DNA from: Archegozetes longisetosus
Taxonomy: Eukaryota > Arthropoda > Arachnida > Sarcoptiformes > Trhypochthoniidae
Direction of reading: 5' to 3'
DNA length: 64,000 nucleotides
Assembly (NCBI GenBank): GCA_018873245.2
Contig: JAEMBT020000006.1
Coordinates: forward strand, 11,912,387-11,976,386
Below are positions 59,885 to 64,000 of this stretch, piece by piece. Each line of letters starts with the position of its first letter. The first letter of the stretch is position 1. A model generated the notes under the pieces. It searched no databases. It was not told the origin of the DNA and was given only the letters and a program-made list of their open reading frames with translations. A program made the position numbers and the translations under genes.

Positions 59885-61803
59885 TAAGTGCAATAGAAAG
59901 GTCTAGTCGAGACGAATCCAACGATATATATGATACGGGGGTCATAGATCTCTAAACCCCGAGTCTGTAGTCCTCAGATCGACCCGTTTTTATGCATTCT
60001 ATAAAGCTGACTATTTTAATTGATAATTTCTCTGTTTGTCTTGTGATCAATTTATTATCAAAAGTCTATTAAAATCTATCTGTATTTACTCATCTCCAAA
60101 GTTCAGTATATGATTGATTGGATTTTCTATCTTTTTATTTTGCAGTAAATCTGCTTTTCTAGACTTCAAAACAATTTAATTTGAAGTGAACCTTTTCCAA
60201 ATCAATATACATTTGCAGTACATCGTTGTTTCAAAAACTTTCAGAATATATTACATCAATAATGAAATGTTTTTACTTAGAACATCGGTTGTGTACTCGA
60301 AACTTATATTCTCAAAACTTGAGCTCTTCATAATGGCTTTGAAAAATAGACGGGTATTCTAAAATCGTAACTGAGAAATTAAACTTTTGGGTAAATTGAC
60401 TGATTAAAATCTCATTCTGCTAAACTGACTCCTACCCAACATTTTGCTGCAGAACTACGCTTAGATTTGATTGTGTAAACTCATATATTCTTTACGACAT
60501 ATTCTTTCTCTCTCGAGTACTCTTTTGATTGGTGAATTGTGTGAATGGTGTGAATAACATAAATGATGTCTTCATTGTCTACTCTGAACCATTTAATACT
60601 TTGCAAATTCATCAAATTCTCGAGTTTTGTTTTGCTGCTGATGATACCAAGAAAAGCTATCTTTAATTTGGATTATTCTGAGCAATGTCTCGTCATGTTC
60701 TAATTTCAATTCTTTAATAGTTTGAAAATTGACAGAAAAAATATTAGTATAAATGCTCGAAAATCAACTAGTTAACTAAATCTATAAAAAAGTGTCCTGC
60801 TACGAAAAAATTATTTTCTTTAAGTGATTCCCGATATATAACTTTTTGGAGAACTTAAATTTTCAGTTAGAATAATGTTGTAGATCATGATGACTAGAAA
60901 TACACAAAACGTTTTGAAAGAAGTAACAGGCTGTAAAATAAATTTTACCGCACATTTAACACAAAATTAGAAATTGATTTACATGTATATAAAAAATATG
61001 TAATGCAATGCATTGAATTAATATTTTCATTTAATTTTAATCGTTTGTTTCAAGAACTCCTCAGAGCTAGAAGTTCTAAGTAGATTTAACATTAGATATC
61101 GACTTCAGTGCAAAATTCAGGTTGATTATTTTTAAGTACAATAATCTTTCTAACTAGTAGTCTTCTGCTATCCAAACTCTAGCATAAACAATTGAACTTA
61201 GGTAAACGAACAGATTATCAGTAGGGCTATTTTGAAAGAAATTTGGTGGGTTTCGATGCTTATCTACAAAGTTTACCTTATCAAATCTAAGAAAGTTTAA
61301 AGCTATTTACCCGTAACGGTTTGGCCAAAGTATGTAATTGTTGTCGAGATCATATTTTCGAATCAAAGGAAGAGGTAATAAATATTATGTGCACGTTTAG
61401 TTCTGTGTGACTCGCACTAGTGCATCCGTCATAATAGGTCAACAAATGCTTGGCAAAATTTATTTTATAACTTGTTATAGTCAAATTGGCTTTACTTCGG
61501 AACGCCACATTCAATTTTTGTTGACTAATAATGATCACACATTTCTTTGCAATTTGAAAATTTTGATTGAATATAAAATTTAAAATTTCATGAATTATTC
61601 ACTACCTTGATCAAAATTTTAAAGATTAAGTAAAAGAAATAGATATAGATAAGTTTCTATCCATCCTTCCAACATAGGGACATCGGAGTCATTCAATTTC
61701 TAACTCTCGAGATATTTGGACAATTAATATTTTGAAATATCATAATTATTTTTGAAAAAAATTAATTTAATAAAAATTAACTTTTATTTATCGTTTTAAA
61801 TGT
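59885..61803. other. Intergenic, downstream of the KCNQ gene
   Basis: No convincing gene. A segment near 61620-61700 weakly resembles 33120-33200 (an agataagttt...cacatt-type word series), suggesting an old dispersed repeat. Confidence 0.4.
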
Positions 61804-62536
61804 TCAAAAAGAGTTTCTTTTGAAACTCTGAAACTTCGAAACTCTTGAATTATAAGACAAATTTGAAGAAGTCGATAATTTTGCTCTTAAATCTTTAATC
61901 AAGTGTTTGTCGTTCGTCTGTTTATCGTTCAAGGTATTCAATTTGGAACTTATATCACGAGTAGTTTCCTCGATCAGCGAAATATGCGAAAATAATTGCA
62001 TAATTCCTCTTGAATTTAGATTAACATCAGTTTGAATAGAATGTAAAGCTGATTGCATGTTTCTCACAATCTCTAATACTATTCGATGTCCATTTGAGTA
62101 CTGTTCAGCGATATCTTTAATATCATATGGTTTGCAAGTAGCACTAAAGTGGCGTTTCGCTATTAAAAATCTAACGGCTAGTATGAATATGAAAGCATTC
62201 TTTTCTTGAATGCTCAATGGACGATATTTGTGACCATATCTCGAAAAATTTTTTCTTATTTTAACTGTTAGATTTGGATTTTTATTAGCCCTATAGTACT
62301 TCCAGGCACATTGTATCAGACAAGCAGCTGGAAATTTCCGTTTGTTTATTTCTCTTTGTCGCTGTTGTTCTTGAACCTGAAAATCAAGTATTTTATGTCG
62401 ATTTGAGTTTCAGTTTTGAAAGTAACCTTCTATACCTTTAATGCTAGACCAGTTCCTAAAATACCAGATGGTAATGCAAATATTGAGACTCCTATTACTA
62501 TACAAATGCTTGAAATCAATTTGCCCAATGGTGTAA
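61804..62536 (-). CDS. KCNQ-type (Kv7) voltage-gated potassium channel, last two exons
   Basis: Two exons on the minus strand: 62536-62436 and 62376-61804, with a 59 nt intron (donor GTATAG, acceptor TTTTCAG). The first encodes TPLGKLISSICIVIGVSIF then ALPSGILGTGLALK, the segment just after the selectivity filter through the S6 gate. The second begins VQEQQRQREINKRKFPAACL and contains the IQ-like calmodulin site (LIQCAWKYYR), then RFLIAKRHF, KPYDIKDIAEQYSNGH and a coiled coil typical of KCNQ helices B-D. The protein ends soon after, about 190 residues past S6, shorter than vertebrate KCNQ tails. The selectivity filter, S1-S5 and N-terminus lie in upstream exons beyond 64000. These channels carry slow, PIP2-dependent potassium currents in the plasma membrane. 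Confidence 0.93.
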
Positions 62537-62999
62537 CTATTTGAAAAAATAATTGCGCCAAATTAAGTTAATCTGTAATTAGATTTGCTAAATGTGCGTT
62601 AAAGAATCATTCAAGATCTCGAAACAAGTCAAGCTCAAGACATTCAATGATTCAATAATTTTCAAATTCTAACAAAACGTCTGTATCTATACACTACGAC
62701 TAGTAATTTATTGAATGAGAGCGCGTTCAACAAATAAAAATAGTTCATAAACATGAATATAAGTTAGACCTAACTGTCATATTCCAAAACAACTAATTAC
62801 TGTAAGTACAGTTATGTCAAAATAAATTTTAACAGCAAAAAAATTGAACTTTTTGAGATTAAATTTCAAGTTAAAAATAGGAATTAACTAGGAAGACAAA
62901 TAAAAATTTTCTTCTATCAATAATTAGCTTTTGTTTCACTGGAAAAAATTTTTACAACATTTATTTTAAAAAATTTACTATGTTTAAGAATAATAATTG
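62537..62999. other. Probable KCNQ intron
   Basis: The phase-2 acceptor at 62537-62538 shows that an upstream exon exists, but no pore exon (GYGD type) is visible up to 64000. This stretch and the Tc1 relic beyond it are therefore probably intronic. Confidence 0.5.
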
Positions 63000-63835
63000 T
63001 CAATATTTGATCCAATGGCTGCCGTTTTGGATAATTAACCTGATTCTGTTAGGTATTGAACGATGCAAATTTTCAACAATATCTGTATCGTCCAATGTAT
63101 CCCATGAGTTCAAAATGAAGCTCTAAAGCTTCTCTCTATCTTTGACCTTGTCTTTTCTAATTTTCTTCGAAACTGACTCTTGAATTTCAGCTCAAATATT
63201 CTCAATATGGTTCATGTCAGCTAATTTCAATGGCCATTCAATAAAACCAGGGAGGCAGTTATTTTCAATAAGATACTTGTGTTGGTTTACTTGCATGAAT
63301 AGGGCTTCTTTTGGAAAAATATTAGAACATGACATTTTGAATAGAGTAGCGAATACTATCCCGTAGTTTTAGCAACCAAAATGATACCACATGCCACTAA
63401 TTATTTGATATTAATTTTTTAAAGTAAGATATACTACAGTACGCTTCATGCATTAAATTAAACTGAATCTATATGAATAATTGATTACACCTGCTATCAT
63501 TTTAGTAGTTTAGACTACAGGATGGTATTCGCTATCTTATCCAAAAATATTATCTATCGTGCATGAAATTAGGAAATAAGTTTGGCTGTAAAAAGCCTAT
63601 TGCAGGAAAACTACAGTTTCTAAGATATCACAGTATTTTTCAGAATTTAAATATCCATCAATTAGTGTTGGTTCCCTAAGTCCTAGGCCGCCTATAAATC
63701 CATAAAGATTGTAGGAGAATCGACGACTTTTAGTCTTACCAACTACTAGATCAGGCTCAAACCTTTCACCATCATATCTCTACATACTAACTTTGTCATT
63801 TAGATAGCTTGAGATATCTTCTTGTCTAAATTTCG
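63000..63835 (-). pseudogene. Tc1-like transposase relic, split by a MITE
   Basis: The minus-strand segment 63835-63600 reads GERFEPDLVVGKTKSRRFS, GFIGGLGLREP and IDGYLNSEKYCDIL, matching the middle of Tc1-like transposases (GERFxP, WGxxSxxGxG, GxxxSxxYxxIL). After a 200 bp MITE (63341-63540) the match resumes with the altered second Asp block (FPKEALFMQVNQHK), ADMNHIENI (equivalent to SPDLNPIENLW), and an RSIPNRIRL...GSH end. The first part of the gene is beyond or lost at 63840, and several in-frame stops are present. It lies in what is probably an intron of the KCNQ gene, in the same orientation. Confidence 0.8.
63341..63540. mobile_element. MITE inserted in the Tc1 relic
   Basis: Inverted ends atagagtagcgaatactatc (63341) and, on the other strand, ataagatagcgaataccatc (from 63540), both followed by ctgtag/ccgtag words. 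About 200 bp, non-coding. It separates two halves of one transposase, so it is younger than that insertion. Confidence 0.7.
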
Positions 63836-64000
63836 CAACATAGTTTTCAAAAAAAATTTTGGTTAATGTAAAAATTGGTTAAATAATATAGCAACCAAAA
63901 ATAATGTCGCATATTATTTGCGTAATGTATATCTTTAAATGTCAAAATTTCCGCCGCAACTTTGATATTAGTCGAAGAAGTTCAAATTCTGATAAAATTG

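Noticed and set aside
1-64000. Endogenous virus or LTR-type fossils
   Set aside because: No long terminal direct repeats and no reverse transcriptase, integrase, capsid or envelope-like frames were recognised on either strand.

Overview
The window is AT-rich eukaryotic DNA: short GT-AG introns (mostly 50-250 nt, a few longer), animal gene families and a dense population of small DNA transposons. The gene set (ABCG half transporter, two tandem CRAL-TRIO/SEC14-like genes of MOSPD2 type, two classes of ELOVL elongase, a RasGEF-domain protein, a KCNQ-type potassium channel) and the mariner, Tc1, pogo, hAT and piggyBac-like debris fit an arthropod. A chelicerate such as an acariform mite is my best guess, but that is inference. 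I see no retroviral or LTR fossils and no CRISPR array.

Layout. 1-6 kb: gene-poor, with a decayed tRNA-Leu-like sequence, a fragment of an ABCG Walker A region, and three hairpin MITEs followed by an internally deleted mariner that keeps only the DNA-binding domain. 6-8.4 kb: a four-exon ABCG transporter with one apparent frameshift. 8.9-13.7 kb: two minus-strand CRAL-TRIO genes with different intron positions. 16-18.3 kb: a complete four-exon ELOVL1/4/7-like elongase whose first exon lies 0.9 kb upstream of the rest. 19.5-23.2 kb: hAT remnants, one split by a piggyBac-like MITE. 24.5-27.6 kb: a three-exon RasGEF gene on the minus strand. 27.6-36.4 kb: mostly empty, with a second piggyBac-like MITE, a possible small membrane-protein gene and a mariner-like MITE. 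36.7-38.7 kb: a whole-looking pogo/Tigger-like transposon with terminal repeats, TA flanks and an unbroken 521-codon transposase. 38.7-41.3 kb: a Tc1/IS630 relic, a foldback element holding a GC-rich minisatellite, a hairpin-rich island, and an inverted-repeat-bounded element with a strong array of heat-shock elements.

41.5-59.5 kb is a segmental duplication of three units. Units A and B each carry a two-exon ELOVL6-like gene on the minus strand; unit C keeps only exon 2. The units have since taken different insertions: a hairpin MITE in A, a nested pair of MITEs and a 0.9 kb block in B, a repeat-rich 1.8 kb block in C, and tRNA-type SINE copies around a foldback between A and B. The right end holds the last two exons of a KCNQ channel on the minus strand; its next intron carries a broken Tc1 element that is itself split by a MITE.

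The genes do not form an obvious pathway cluster. The common thread is lipid handling (two elongase classes, CRAL-TRIO lipid-binding proteins, an ABCG exporter), which may be coincidental. Exon borders were placed by eye from reading frame, family alignment and splice signals.
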